From: Mucilaginibacter sp. PPCGB 2223
Lineage (GTDB): Bacteria; Bacteroidota; Bacteroidia; Sphingobacteriales; Sphingobacteriaceae
Direction: 5' to 3'
Assembly (NCBI RefSeq): GCF_001705515.1
Contig: NZ_MDJS01000001.1
Location: forward strand, 1,240,001 to 1,304,000
DNA length: 64,000 nt
The translations under genes and the position numbers were made by a program. The notes under the pieces were generated by a model. The model was not told the origin of the DNA and did no database searches. It saw nothing but the letters and a program-made list of their open reading frames with translations. Below are positions 34,850 through 44,164 of this stretch, in pieces. Position 1 is the first letter of the stretch. Each line of letters opens with the position of its first letter.

Positions 34850-37800
34850 TTATGCCGGAATGTCGACCCTGTACCAGCTGTTGAAAGCTGTACGGTGTTT
34901 GCGGATAAATTCGGAAGGGTTTAAACCAAACTGGCGTTTAAAATGTTCCCTGAAATATTTCATATCGCCGAAACCGGTCTTGAGAGCAGCTTCATTAACG
35001 TTGCAATTGGTATGGATCATAATCTCGGCAGCTTTTCGTAGTCTCACAAAACGAACCAGCGAGTTAACCGACTGACCGCTGGCCAGCTTTACTTTTTTAA
35101 AGAGGCCCGAATAGCTCATGCCGAGTTCGTTTGCGATGGTCTCCACATCAAAATCAGGATCGGCCAGGTAATTTTCGATGACGCTGATACATTTGTACAG
35201 AAACTCTTTATGCACATCCGATATCCGTTTAACGTTCGACTTAAGTGTAACCTCGTTGTAGAAATAGTTTTGCAATTGCTTCCTGTCTTTCAATATCCCT
35301 GTCACCCGGGCGATGAGCAGGTCCTTTTCGAAGGGTTTGGTAACGAAATCAACTGCGCCTACGACAATGCCTTCCAGTTTCGTTTCAGGATCCGAATCCC
35401 CGCTCAACAGCACAACCGGGATATGGTTTAGCGACAGGTCCTGCTTAATAATTTTACAAAGCTCAATGCCCGAAACCTCGTTCATTACAATGTCGCTGAT
35501 CACCAGATCGGGCAGGTATGCTCTGATCAGTTCCAGCCCCTCTTCAGCATCAGGCGCCTCGTATATCCTGAAATCATCTTTAAAAATACTTTTGATATAA
35601 GTGCGCAGTTCGGCATTATCGTCAATTACCAGGATAGACTGACGATCGGATATCAGCAACTCCAGATTGCCCGGCTGTTCCTCACTTTGATAACCGGGTG
35701 TCGCATCATCCATTTGCAGCTCGTCAAGCAATTTGTCCGATTCGTCGATGCTTTCGGCAATCAGTTCTTCTGGCTTTGGCAGCCAGAGTTTAAAAGTTGC
35801 CCCGCCATCGCGGTTACGTTCGTACACTACCTCGCCATGATGAAGCAAAACAAAACTTTTTACCAGGTACAGGCCGATACCAAAGCCTGTTTTTACCGAC
35901 GAATGATCTTTAACCTGGTAGAATTTATCAAATATATGACCGGCGGTCTCTTCGGGGATACCTTTACCTGTATCGGCCACTTCAACGTAAACCGCCTCGT
36001 CGGCCGCGCCGACCGTTACATTAACCCTGCCTTCGGCCGGGGTAAATTTAATAGCGTTAGAGATCAGGTTAAACAAGGCTATTTCCAATTTTTCCCGGTC
36101 GGCGTTGATGTAAACCGGCGCCGAAGTCCCCGAAAACTCATAATTGATATGTTTGGTTTTTGCCTGGTAGCTAAAACACAAAAAAACATCGTGGCACATG
36201 GCCGGAAAATCCAGTTTCGACAGGTTGAGCTGATCGTTTTCAGTCTCTGCTTTTCGGAACAGCAACAAATGATCGACCAGTCCAAGCAACCGCCTGGCAT
36301 TCCGGTACGCAATATTCAATTCGCTATTATTGCGGTTTTCCATCCTGTTCAGCATATCCTTGATCGGGTTGATGATGAGTGTTAACGGCGATCTGAACTC
36401 GTGGCTCACATTGGTGAAAAAAGCCAGTTTCTTTTCATTAAGTTCTTTTTCGCGCTCAACCGTCAGGTTAGCAATCTGTATTTCGTATTTCAGTTTAGTT
36501 TGCCTGATGCGGTATTGCCAGAAAATGTAAATAATACCGGATATGAGCGTGATATAGATAAGGTAGGCATACCAGGTACGATACCATGGGGGCAAAACGA
36601 TGATTTTTAACGAGAGCTGTTGATCATCCCACACGCCATTATTGTTGCTTACTTTTACTTTAAAGTAGTAAGTGCCTTCGTTTAACCGGGTATAATAGGC
36701 CGTTTTTACACGCCCCACATCATTCCAGCCATGATCCCAGCCTTCCAGGTAATAGGCAAATTGTATTTTTTCGGGAAAGGAATAATCGATAGCCGTATAA
36801 TCGATAGCCAGCGTTGCCTGATCGTATGGTATCGTCAGCGTTCTGATCTCGGGCAAAGCAGTGTGTGCCGTAAAATCCTGGTTATCTTCGATGTTTTTAT
36901 TGTTAACGCGCAAGCCGTTCAACAATAACCTGGGGCGGTGGTTCGCAGCTTTAATGCTGTCGGGAAAAAAGATATTGAAACCCTTGATACCGCCAAATGC
37001 TATTTCTCCGGATTTAAGCAATAACCCGGCATTAAAGTTGAACTGGTTACTTTGAAGACCATCGGCAGCCGTATAATTGCTGAATTTACCTTTTTGCGGA
37101 TCATAAACCGTAACGCCGTTATAAGTACTGCCCCATATCCGGCCCCGGTGATCTACAACCAGGTTGAGGATGGAATTGCTCGGAAGCCCGTCTTTCCCGG
37201 TATATCTTATCATTTTTTCATTTTCCGGATCAATGTTAATCAATCCGCCCCCCTCGGTGCCCACCCACAAACGATGGTTCTGGCCTTCAACAATTGTCCG
37301 TACTGCGCCCTGAACGCTTATATAATGATATTTTTTTGTTACAGGATTAATTTTTATCAGATGAGAATAATCTCCCACCCAAATGAAGCCCTGGTGATCT
37401 TCGATTATTGCGTGGATATTGTTCAGTTTACCATCAAAAGGCTTAAACCGATTCTCCTTTTCATCAAAAACGTACAGCAGCCCGCCGCTGGTTGTGCCGG
37501 CCCATAAGCGCTTTTCCCGGTCAATGTAAAGCTTCCAGAGGTTATTATCTTCGGCGTTGGTTACGGGGTTATTACAGGTATAATGCGTAAAAAGGCCGGT
37601 TTGACTATCAAATCTGTCGATACCGCCGTTATACATGCCCACCCAGATGCTATTCTTTGGGTCGCGCACCATGCTCACAACAAAATTGCTCGACAGCGCA
37701 CCAGGCCGGTCCGAATGAACATAATTAGTATAGGTGTTGTTTTTCCGGTTCCAGAAACTCAGGCCTCCTCCATCGGTGCCTACCCAGAGGTTTCCTTTCT

Positions 37801-38884
37801 CATCTTCGCAAAAAGAAATAATAAAATTACTGATCAGGCTGTTTGCGTTGAACGGATCTTTAGCGATCAGCTTAAACTGGTTCCTGATATCATCAAAGAT
37901 GTTTACACCGCCACGCAGGGTTGAAACAAATACGCGCTGATGCTCATCTGGAAATAAAACGCTTACCGAATTACTTTTTAGGGACATAGGTACGTTTTTC
38001 TCGTTCAGCACTGTTTCGAGCTTGCGCGATGCGGTATCCATTACATTGATTCCGCCGCCATCAGTAGCGATCCATAGTTGCCCTTTTACAAAAGCAAGGT
38101 CGGTAATGTTTTTGCAGGTTAATTCTCCTTTTATCTGTAAAGGAGTTATATTTTTGAAACCCGCGTGAAGCTCAAAAAGACCATGTTCGCCGCCAATCCA
38201 CAGCCGCCCTTCGCTTACGGGCAGTATCCGGTAGGCCGATCGAATGCCTGCATTAACTACCTGTAACTTTTGTTGCTGTTTGTTGTAGCAGCACAGGCCT
38301 ATGTTTTTTACAAAAACCCAGATATCTTTTGATGGAGAAACGGTTACCGCTTGAACCGAGAATTCGTTGCCCGCATGGTCAAGCGGAATTTGCCTCGCTT
38401 TGTTTTTACTGATATCATAAACAAAAAAACCGTTATTCTCGGTGCCGATATAAACATTACTGTCTGTACTGCCAGCAAGCGTTGAAATATTTTTTACCGC
38501 TTTAGGCCCCTCAGATTTAAGATCGAAATGAACAGGATAAAACCGGGCCGTATTGTAATCAAAATACATCACCCCTTTTTGCGTCCCCACAAAAATCCGC
38601 TTATCAACGGCTAATAATTTATTGATGTGATTGCTGTTCAGCGAAAGCGAGTCGTTCCAGATATTCCTGAATATTTTAACTGATGTGCCATCGTAGCGGT
38701 TAAGGCCATCGTAAGTACCTATCCAGATATAACCATAGGCATCTTTACATATGCTGGTGACTGAATTGTTGGATAAACCCTGATCTATACCCAGGTATTT
38801 GATTTGTTGAAAAGGCTGCGCGGATAGATTTGCAGTGCCTGATATGGCGAAAAAGATGACTAAAAGAAGTTTTATAGTCTTCAT
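34850..38884 (-). CDS. Hybrid two-component system sensor-regulator (HTCS)
   Basis: This 1344-residue inner-membrane protein starts at ATG 38884 (MKTIKLLLVIFFAISGTANL); an upstream ATG gives a poorer signal peptide. The periplasmic part has propeller repeats (IWIGTYDGLNRYDG, LWVGTDGGGLSFWN, RLWVGTEGGGL) to about residue 620, then a Y_Y_Y domain. One membrane helix is at about 775. The kinase has its phospho-acceptor in FFTNVSHEFRSPLTLI (about 828), with NLISNAIKFTP, DTGKGIP and GFGIGLYLVKSF. A receiver follows with Asp in DLVISDIVMNEVSG (about 1130), then an AraC-type DNA-binding domain (EAALKTGFGDMKYFREHFKRQFG). It senses a glycan fragment and activates the PUL. Confidence 0.95.
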   Translation of the reverse strand: MKTIKLLLVIFFAISGTANLSAQPFQQIKYLGIDQGLSNNSVTSICKDAYGYIWIGTYDGLNRYDGTSVKIFRNIWNDSLSLNSNHINKLLAVDKRIFVGTQKGVMYFDYNTARFYPVHFDLKSEGPKAVKNISTLAGSTDSNVYIGTENNGFFVYDISKNKARQIPLDHAGNEFSVQAVTVSPSKDIWVFVKNIGLCCYNKQQQKLQVVNAGIRSAYRILPVSEGRLWIGGEHGLFELHAGFKNITPLQIKGELTCKNITDLAFVKGQLWIATDGGGINVMDTASRKLETVLNEKNVPMSLKSNSVSVLFPDEHQRVFVSTLRGGVNIFDDIRNQFKLIAKDPFNANSLISNFIISFCEDEKGNLWVGTDGGGLSFWNRKNNTYTNYVHSDRPGALSSNFVVSMVRDPKNSIWVGMYNGGIDRFDSQTGLFTHYTCNNPVTNAEDNNLWKLYIDREKRLWAGTTSGGLLYVFDEKENRFKPFDGKLNNIHAIIEDHQGFIWVGDYSHLIKINPVTKKYHYISVQGAVRTIVEGQNHRLWVGTEGGGLINIDPENEKMIRYTGKDGLPSNSILNLVVDHRGRIWGSTYNGVTVYDPQKGKFSNYTAADGLQSNQFNFNAGLLLKSGEIAFGGIKGFNIFFPDSIKAANHRPRLLLNGLRVNNKNIEDNQDFTAHTALPEIRTLTIPYDQATLAIDYTAIDYSFPEKIQFAYYLEGWDHGWNDVGRVKTAYYTRLNEGTYYFKVKVSNNNGVWDDQQLSLKIIVLPPWYRTWYAYLIYITLISGIIYIFWQYRIRQTKLKYEIQIANLTVEREKELNEKKLAFFTNVSHEFRSPLTLIINPIKDMLNRMENRNNSELNIAYRNARRLLGLVDHLLLFRKAETENDQLNLSKLDFPAMCHDVFLCFSYQAKTKHINYEFSGTSAPVYINADREKLEIALFNLISNAIKFTPAEGRVNVTVGAADEAVYVEVADTGKGIPEETAGHIFDKFYQVKDHSSVKTGFGIGLYLVKSFVLLHHGEVVYERNRDGGATFKLWLPKPEELIAESIDESDKLLDELQMDDATPGYQSEEQPGNLELLISDRQSILVIDDNAELRTYIKSIFKDDFRIYEAPDAEEGLELIRAYLPDLVISDIVMNEVSGIELCKIIKQDLSLNHIPVVLLSGDSDPETKLEGIVVGAVDFVTKPFEKDLLIARVTGILKDRKQLQNYFYNEVTLKSNVKRISDVHKEFLYKCISVIENYLADPDFDVETIANELGMSYSGLFKKVKLASGQSVNSLVRFVRLRKAAEIMIHTNCNVNEAALKTGFGDMKYFREHFKRQFGLNPSEFIRKHRTAFNSWYRVDIPA

Positions 38885-39300
38885 CCGGTATATGCTATCC
38901 TGATGAATAATCCACATTTAGCCTTGTAGTTTTCAAACGTAAGGCAAGCCCCGAAAAACCGGCGTAGTTATTACATCAGTAAGGAAATGGTCTGTTAATA
39001 GTTGGTTAGGGCTAAGGTAATAATAACCGTCGAAAAAACATTTTTTATTTTAAAACTACGGGGTTAGCAAAAGAGACCGGCTTTCGTCTGTATACACAGG
39101 AGATCACCCCATCGATCCGAAGATTATTAAGTTTCCAAAAAGCTGGCAAATATTTCGTATAAAACAATTATTAATACCTATTATTAAATACAAAATTATT
39201 GATAAACTGTCGATTATTTAAATACATCAATTATTATATAATAATTTTTTGTTATAATAAATAATTATATATTAGCTTAAACTTAAATCCAATCCTTATC
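38885..39300. promoter_or_regulatory. AT-rich divergent region between HTCS and lipoprotein genes
   Basis: No gene is seen. A box at 38934-38941 reads TACGTTTG on the minus strand and fits the Bacteroidota -7 consensus (TAnnTTTG) for the HTCS gene, but a -33 box is not evident. Bases 39160-39290 are almost pure A/T, with many short ATTATTA stretches. They probably serve as the upstream region of the plus-strand lipoprotein gene. Confidence 0.35.
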
Positions 39301-40677
39301 ATGATCAAAAGACTTTTATTTATCCTGCTGGTAGCGGGCGCCTTTTCGTGCACGCAAAAATCGGCGCAAACAACAGATGCCCCAGCCGTTGATTCGGCTA
39401 AAGCGGCCGACAAAACCCCTTTCCCGGATTTTGGCTTTATGGTGGCCAATTACCATGGGCCCGTTTTCAAACTAAGCCAGAACTATCCGGAGGCAGTACC
39501 GACGGAGCCATTGCCCGACTTTTTTAAAATTGACTTTAAAAAAGACTGGCACAAGTACCTCGAAGCTGTACGGACCTATTGCTTTGAAGGAAATACCGGC
39601 GTAGATTTTAAAGTTGAGTACAATAAAGTACGTGGCTGGTACCACATGCCCTGGCAGCATTACGGCCCGAAAGGCCGTGAGGGTTTCCATGGTTTAACAC
39701 AGGAAGCGCCGGTTAAAGCTTTCCAATTAGCCCCGACACAAACCATAGATACCGCCGGTGCTATTGCCGTGGGTTTTTATAACGACGTATCGGCTTATAC
39801 CATTGGCCAGGTTTGGAAGGACCACTACAGCCCGGATAGCCTGCACAGCGTTGCATTTAAAAATGGCTCGGTACTGTTCAAGCTTTTATTTGTGACATTA
39901 CCAAAGTCGGTAGCCGTACAGCAAGCGCCTTTCCTGGTTAACGGCGTTTGGTGGGATGCCTTTTGTGCGCCAAACTTCAAAAAACCAAACAATCGCTTTA
40001 AAACTCAGGTGGCTTTAATCCAGATGGATATTATGGTGCGCGACGACCGTGCGCCAAACGGCTGGATATTTGGCAATTTTCAATACAACGGGGCATTAAA
40101 TAAAACCAACAAATGGGAAAACCTGGCTCCGCTTGGCATTAGCTGGGGCGATGATCCTAACATAACAACCAATGCATCTAATCCAAAACCTACTGTTACT
40201 ATTATTAACCATGCCCTGGTCGAGACGGTGATCAATCCTGATACGAAAGAGTTGCCCCCTACACACCTGGGCTGGAACAGCCGCTTGAACGGGCCGGTAG
40301 ATAACCCGATGAGCTCGTGCTACAGCTGCCACTCGACTGCCGAATACCCCGAAAACTCACCCCTGAGCCCGTTGTTCTTCCCCACACAGGCCGAACGTGA
40401 TAAATACCCGCCGGGCTCGCCTGCATGGATGCGCTGGTTTGCTAATTTAAAATGCGGTCAGCCTTTCGATAAAGACTCAAAATCGATGGATTTTAGCTTG
40501 CAGCTATCGGCATCTATCCAGTACTTTAACGAATGGAAAGCTACCCAGGCCGGTTTATACGCATCGGCTTACAAGCCTGCGCTGGAGAAGCCAATGCTGA
40601 AACCGGAAGTTATCATGACTACCGATACAACCCACAAGCGCCATACCGAATACCGCGCTATTATCCCTGCTAATTAA
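39301..40677 (+). CDS. Lipoprotein with a single c-type haem motif
   Basis: This 458-residue protein has a lipoprotein signal (MIKRLLFILLVAGAFSC, Cys17), then a short Thr/Ala-rich linker and a long globular domain with many Trp and Asp. At about residue 341 it has SSCYSCHSTAEYPENSPLSP, which contains one CxxCH haem-binding motif. A covalently attached haem and a role in electron transfer or oxidation in the periplasm or outer membrane are therefore possible. No further family is recognised. The gene is transcribed away from the PUL and ends at a terminator. It could be an oxidoreductase acting on a small molecule, but this is inference. Confidence 0.7.
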   Translation: MIKRLLFILLVAGAFSCTQKSAQTTDAPAVDSAKAADKTPFPDFGFMVANYHGPVFKLSQNYPEAVPTEPLPDFFKIDFKKDWHKYLEAVRTYCFEGNTGVDFKVEYNKVRGWYHMPWQHYGPKGREGFHGLTQEAPVKAFQLAPTQTIDTAGAIAVGFYNDVSAYTIGQVWKDHYSPDSLHSVAFKNGSVLFKLLFVTLPKSVAVQQAPFLVNGVWWDAFCAPNFKKPNNRFKTQVALIQMDIMVRDDRAPNGWIFGNFQYNGALNKTNKWENLAPLGISWGDDPNITTNASNPKPTVTIINHALVETVINPDTKELPPTHLGWNSRLNGPVDNPMSSCYSCHSTAEYPENSPLSPLFFPTQAERDKYPPGSPAWMRWFANLKCGQPFDKDSKSMDFSLQLSASIQYFNEWKATQAGLYASAYKPALEKPMLKPEVIMTTDTTHKRHTEYRAIIPAN

Positions 40678-40700
40678 TGGGTAAGCGTATATACAAAGAG

Positions 40701-40728
40701 GAGCCGGTTAACTGACCGGCTCTTTTTT
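40701..40728 (+). terminator. Rho-independent terminator after haem lipoprotein gene
   Basis: An 8-bp stem GAGCCGGT (40701-40708 with 40715-40722) has a 6-base loop and is followed by six T. Confidence 0.88.
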
Positions 40729-40792
40729 AGTTTGCACCGGTTTGATCGTCTCAGGCAGGAAATACTTATATTTAAGTTTCAAATCACTGATC

Positions 40793-41293
40793 ATGAAAAA
40801 ACTTACATTGGCCGTATTATTGACCGCTGCCTTTTTGCTGGGCTATGGCTTCAGTCGTTTAACAAGCCCTGTTAACCATGGCCCAAGGGTAACGGGTATA
40901 GGCGGCATCTTTTTTAAAGCGAAAGACCCGGCGGCGCTGAAAGCCTGGTACAGCAAAAACCTGAGTATGCACATGGATCAAAGCGGCACCAGCTTCGAAT
41001 GGCACCAGGGCACGGATAGCACTCAAAAAGGCTTTACCCTGTGGGCCCCTTTTAGAGAAACCACCAAATACTTCCTCCCTTCCGAAAAACAGTTTATGAT
41101 CAATTACCGCGTTGAGCAGCTCGACCAATTACTGGCGAACCTGAAAGCAGCCGGTATACTACCCACAGATACGGTGGAAACGGCCAGCTACGGCAAATTT
41201 GTACACCTGATGGATCCGGAAGGTAATAAGATCGAACTATGGGAACCTAACGATGCAGAATATGCCAAAATGGCCAAATTCACAACCAAATAA
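40793..41293 (+). CDS. VOC/glyoxalase-fold protein with N-terminal membrane anchor
   Basis: This 166-residue protein starts at ATG 40793 (MKKLTLAVLLTAAFLLGYGF); the longer frame from 40742 lacks a good start. After the hydrophobic N-terminus comes one VOC domain: GIGGIFFKAKDPAALKAWYSKNLSM, FMINYRVEQLDQLLANLKAAGI and FVHLMDPEGNKIELWEP. The Glu of IELWEP is a typical metal ligand of the family, but a full metal set is not certain. Cytosolic relatives are glyoxalases, dioxygenases or resistance proteins; an exported or anchored form is unusual. It is followed by the small lipoprotein gene 7 bases downstream. Confidence 0.75.
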   Translation: MKKLTLAVLLTAAFLLGYGFSRLTSPVNHGPRVTGIGGIFFKAKDPAALKAWYSKNLSMHMDQSGTSFEWHQGTDSTQKGFTLWAPFRETTKYFLPSEKQFMINYRVEQLDQLLANLKAAGILPTDTVETASYGKFVHLMDPEGNKIELWEPNDAEYAKMAKFTTK

Positions 41294-41300
41294 CCGTTGT

Positions 41301-41807
41301 ATGCACTACAGGTTCTTTACGAAAACTTTTTGCGTCATCTGTGCAGCGCTGCTGCTTGTTGCCTGTAAGCAACACGGTACGGGGCCTTACGTTATCTCAC
41401 TTAGCTATCAAAATAGCGACATCCGCAAACAATTTGATACTTTGTACAGCAAGCAGCAGGCAAGCCCTGGCATATACAAAGGCTTTACCGAGCAGGCCCT
41501 GGCAATATGCCACGATTCGACCCCTCGTAAAGACACTATTACGCAGGATGTGTTTTCGAGTATGTACCTTAACCCGTTCACCAACCGGTACGATTGCGTA
41601 ACAACCACTACCTTCCGCTTTGCCGATGGCACCATTTGCGCCATGGGAGTATTTAATTTAACCCCGGGCGATACCATAGCGCCTGACCACGATTTTCCGA
41701 TAACCGGCGGCAGCGCAACCTACCGCAATATTTACGGCACCTATACCCGCAAATACATAAACGGCATTTATCACGTTGGCCTGCGGTATTATAAGCTGGA
41801 GAAGTAA
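41301..41807 (+). CDS. Small lipoprotein, allene-oxide-cyclase/dirigent-like barrel
   Basis: This 168-residue protein starts at ATG 41301, seven bases after the VOC stop. The lipobox is CAALLLVACKQHG. The C-terminal part, CAMGVFNLTPGDTIAPDHDF then PITGGSATYRNIYGTY, resembles the TGGTGxYxxxxGT strand of allene-oxide-cyclase or dirigent-type eight-stranded barrels. Such barrels bind small hydrophobic molecules. This likeness is weak and by eye. It probably forms an operon with the VOC gene. Cell location would be the periplasmic or outer-membrane leaflet. Confidence 0.6.
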   Translation: MHYRFFTKTFCVICAALLLVACKQHGTGPYVISLSYQNSDIRKQFDTLYSKQQASPGIYKGFTEQALAICHDSTPRKDTITQDVFSSMYLNPFTNRYDCVTTTTFRFADGTICAMGVFNLTPGDTIAPDHDFPITGGSATYRNIYGTYTRKYINGIYHVGLRYYKLEK

Positions 41808-41824
41808 AGGCGTTTATATTCGGG

Positions 41825-43096
41825 CTACGGGAGCGCTACATAGGCTTTCATAGCCGTTACGATGGCAGCATAATTTGCATCCACATAACGTGTCTCCAAT
41901 GCATTATAAGTGGTAGTTCCATCGGCGGCCAGGGCGCCCTTGGCTACCCATTCGGTATCCGGGGCAACCGGTGTAGCAAATGGAAGCGCAGGCGTGTTGG
42001 TAATGTAGCGTTCAAACAGCGCCAGCATTTCGGCGGGCAGTACCAGGCCTTCGGCCAACCCTTTATGGGCCATGGTGAGCACCACGCGGACCATTTGCCG
42101 CTGATCGCCCTTGCCAACTTTAAGAAACAGGGCTGCCGGATCGAGCCCGGTACGCGTTTGCATTACCCGCGCCGAGTGCAATATCTTGGCTCCATATACC
42201 GCAGGCACATTATCAAGCGATGCCAGGCTCCTTTGGATGAATGCGAGATACTCAGCCAGCGACAGCTGTTCGTCTACAGCCTCTGCTCCTTGGTCGGCAG
42301 CCTCTTCGGGCAATCTGGCGGTAGGCAGTGTCGCCGTGCTGAGGCCCAGCGCCCGCGGGGCCTGGGCTGTCGCCCGGGGGAAGAAATTAAGATTATCTAC
42401 TTCCGTAACGCCCCTTGCACCCAGTTGTGTATTCACATCGGGCTTGGTGAGCGTGGTTTTATCCGTATGGCCCAGGGTACCATCGCCCTGCAGTGCCAGC
42501 ATGCCTAACAAGTGCGCGTTTTCCACCGTTAGGTGATGGCCGGCCTCGCGCCGCTCACGTGCCCCGCCGCCTGCCCCCGGCGTGCTGTACATCGAATAGC
42601 TGTGATGAATAAACGAATGCCGATCGCCTGCAACTTCTTCCACATTCAAAGGCACAGCGCCCCCACCACCCGGAATATTCGAGTTGAGCGCGCCCGGTAC
42701 CGAAAAGTCTATCTCGTTCCGGTTCACATCCTCGGCTGTGCCGGTAACGTGCACCAATTTACTATTCCAGTCGTGCGCTGCCAGAAAGACGGTCAGATCA
42801 GCAATATTTGAAAACACCGTGCCGATCCGCTGCTTGATCGCTCCTGCTGAATTGCGTATTACCAGGCTTGCTGTGCCACCGGTCAGCCTCGCCCCTACAG
42901 AGTCTGTAAGGTTGGGTTCTATAAGTGTATCCCAGGTTCCGCGGGTTATTGCGCGCTGTACCGGCGCTACGCGGCTTACGGGTTGCACAATCTGCTTTAA
43001 AACCGGAACAGCAGGAATCGACAGCCCGCCTTTACCGGCTTGCGAATTATTCTGATCATTCTCCGACCGGGTAATTTTAGCAGCATTAACAGCCAT
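41825..43096 (-). CDS. Unrecognised 423-residue protein, possible injection-system-type cargo
   Basis: Translation is assigned from ATG 43096 (MAVNAAKITRSENDQNN); the longer frame begins with Cys-rich sequence unlike protein. There is no signal peptide. The N-terminus is Pro/Gln-rich: GGLSIPAVPVLKQIVQPVSR followed by VAPVQR. This leader style is seen before DUF4157 and other proteins linked to extracellular contractile injection systems in Bacteroidota. The middle holds ERREAGHHLTVENAHLLGMLAL and HSFIHHSYSMYSTPGAGGG, a His-rich zone that could be a catalytic site. The C-terminal half is helical. No named family is recognised, and no injection-system genes are in the window. A small helical gene lies directly upstream on the same strand. 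Confidence 0.6.
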   Translation of the reverse strand: MAVNAAKITRSENDQNNSQAGKGGLSIPAVPVLKQIVQPVSRVAPVQRAITRGTWDTLIEPNLTDSVGARLTGGTASLVIRNSAGAIKQRIGTVFSNIADLTVFLAAHDWNSKLVHVTGTAEDVNRNEIDFSVPGALNSNIPGGGGAVPLNVEEVAGDRHSFIHHSYSMYSTPGAGGGARERREAGHHLTVENAHLLGMLALQGDGTLGHTDKTTLTKPDVNTQLGARGVTEVDNLNFFPRATAQAPRALGLSTATLPTARLPEEAADQGAEAVDEQLSLAEYLAFIQRSLASLDNVPAVYGAKILHSARVMQTRTGLDPAALFLKVGKGDQRQMVRVVLTMAHKGLAEGLVLPAEMLALFERYITNTPALPFATPVAPDTEWVAKGALAADGTTTYNALETRYVDANYAAIVTAMKAYVALP

Positions 43097-43187
43097 ATAT
43101 TGGTGGTTTAGAACACTGAAGTGAAGATAAATAAAATATTTGCAATCGCAGCCGCACATAACGGCAGGTAAGAGGCGGCATGCCGCA

Positions 43188-43658
43188 TTACCCGGGCATC
43201 AAAGCAGCCATCAGTTGCAACCTTAACTCTTCGATATTTTTAATAAGCTGATTATGCGCGGCTATAACCTGAGCTATTGCCGCTCTGGCCTCTGTAATAA
43301 ACTGCTCATTATTGGCCGCCAGGGCAAACGCCAGTTGTTTTTCTAGCGAGCCTTTGGCAATATCTGTAATATAGACGTAGGAGAATAACTCATCGAGATC
43401 TTCGGCGATTGCCTGTATGCCGGGCATTTGCTCACCGAGCGATAAAACGAGCCGGCAAAACTCCTCGTTGGCCGTGGTATGCGCGCAACCCAGCCGGTAT
43501 TTCCTCGTCAGCCTGTCGCAAAAACCATAGCGTTTAGCAAAACTCGCTCCGCCCGGAGAAGCAAGCTCAACAACCCGTTCGTGCTTTAAGCCGCAATAAG
43601 CTGTTTGATAGGTCTGCAGCTTTAATTTGATGTCTGCCAATGCATCCGGTGCTAACAT
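43188..43658 (-). CDS. Unrecognised small helical protein (156 residues)
   Basis: This protein has no signal peptide and is almost entirely helical. Cysteines occur in TAYCGLKHERVVELASPGGA, YGFCDRL, LGCAHTT and EEFCRL. The C-terminus (AFALAANNEQFITEARAAIA followed by QVIAAHNQLIKNIEELRLQL) looks like a coiled coil. It lies 91 bases upstream of the 423-residue protein on the same strand and is probably co-transcribed with it. That arrangement would suit a chaperone, adaptor or immunity partner, but this is position only. I do not recognise a family. Confidence 0.55.
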   Translation of the reverse strand: MLAPDALADIKLKLQTYQTAYCGLKHERVVELASPGGASFAKRYGFCDRLTRKYRLGCAHTTANEEFCRLVLSLGEQMPGIQAIAEDLDELFSYVYITDIAKGSLEKQLAFALAANNEQFITEARAAIAQVIAAHNQLIKNIEELRLQLMAALMPG

Positions 43659-43811
43659 TATACAATAATAAAATAAATACTTTGTGAGAGATTATGAAAT
43701 GATGGCTTAATTTCGGATATCGGATATGAATTGAGGAAGAAGCGCGTTTTACGCGTCCGCGCTCCCGAAAGCCATGGTGCAATTTATCCCGGCTCTTGAT
43801 TTCATTTTAAA

Positions 43812-43948
43812 ACACATAGGTATTCTTCGGTATTTTTGGCAATATTTTCCGCTTTATTGCCCCTGTTCGCTTCAAACAGGCTTCTTGCGTATTTTGTACC
43901 TATCAAACACATAGGTACGGCATCGGTATTACATCGGTGTACCTATGT
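43812..43948. repeat. Cluster of ACATAGGTA half-sites in a gene-free stretch
   Basis: The stretch 43659-44164 (about 500 bases) has no convincing gene. It contains ACACATAGGTA at 43812-43822, an inverted pair GTACCTAT (43896-43903) with ATAGGTAC (43911-43918) around a 7-base spacer, and TGTACCTATGT at 43938-43948. Four copies of one core within 137 bases, in both orientations, look like a cluster of protein-binding sites or a remnant of a mobile end. A CATCGGT direct repeat lies between the last copies. Confidence 0.5.
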
Positions 43949-44164
43949 CGCTATGATGATCATTCAATCCTTCAATAACTCAATCCAAATTAGACAGGGG
44001 GGAAATTGTAAGAAATTTTCACGGCCTTTTTCCTCTCTCCCTGAGCATTGTGCTTTGGACTAAGTGTACAATATAAGCATTTTTTGGTGTAGATGCAATA
44101 GTAGTTTGCGGTTACAGGGTGTTATAAAGGGATAAGAATTTTACAAGTGAGATGGCCCTCGCGC

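Noticed and set aside
35687..36385. 232-codon plus-strand frame
   Set aside because: Antisense to the kinase part of the HTCS gene; no protein-family features.
43836..44063. 75-codon plus-strand frame
   Set aside because: Lies over the ACATAGGTA repeats and has no protein-like pattern.
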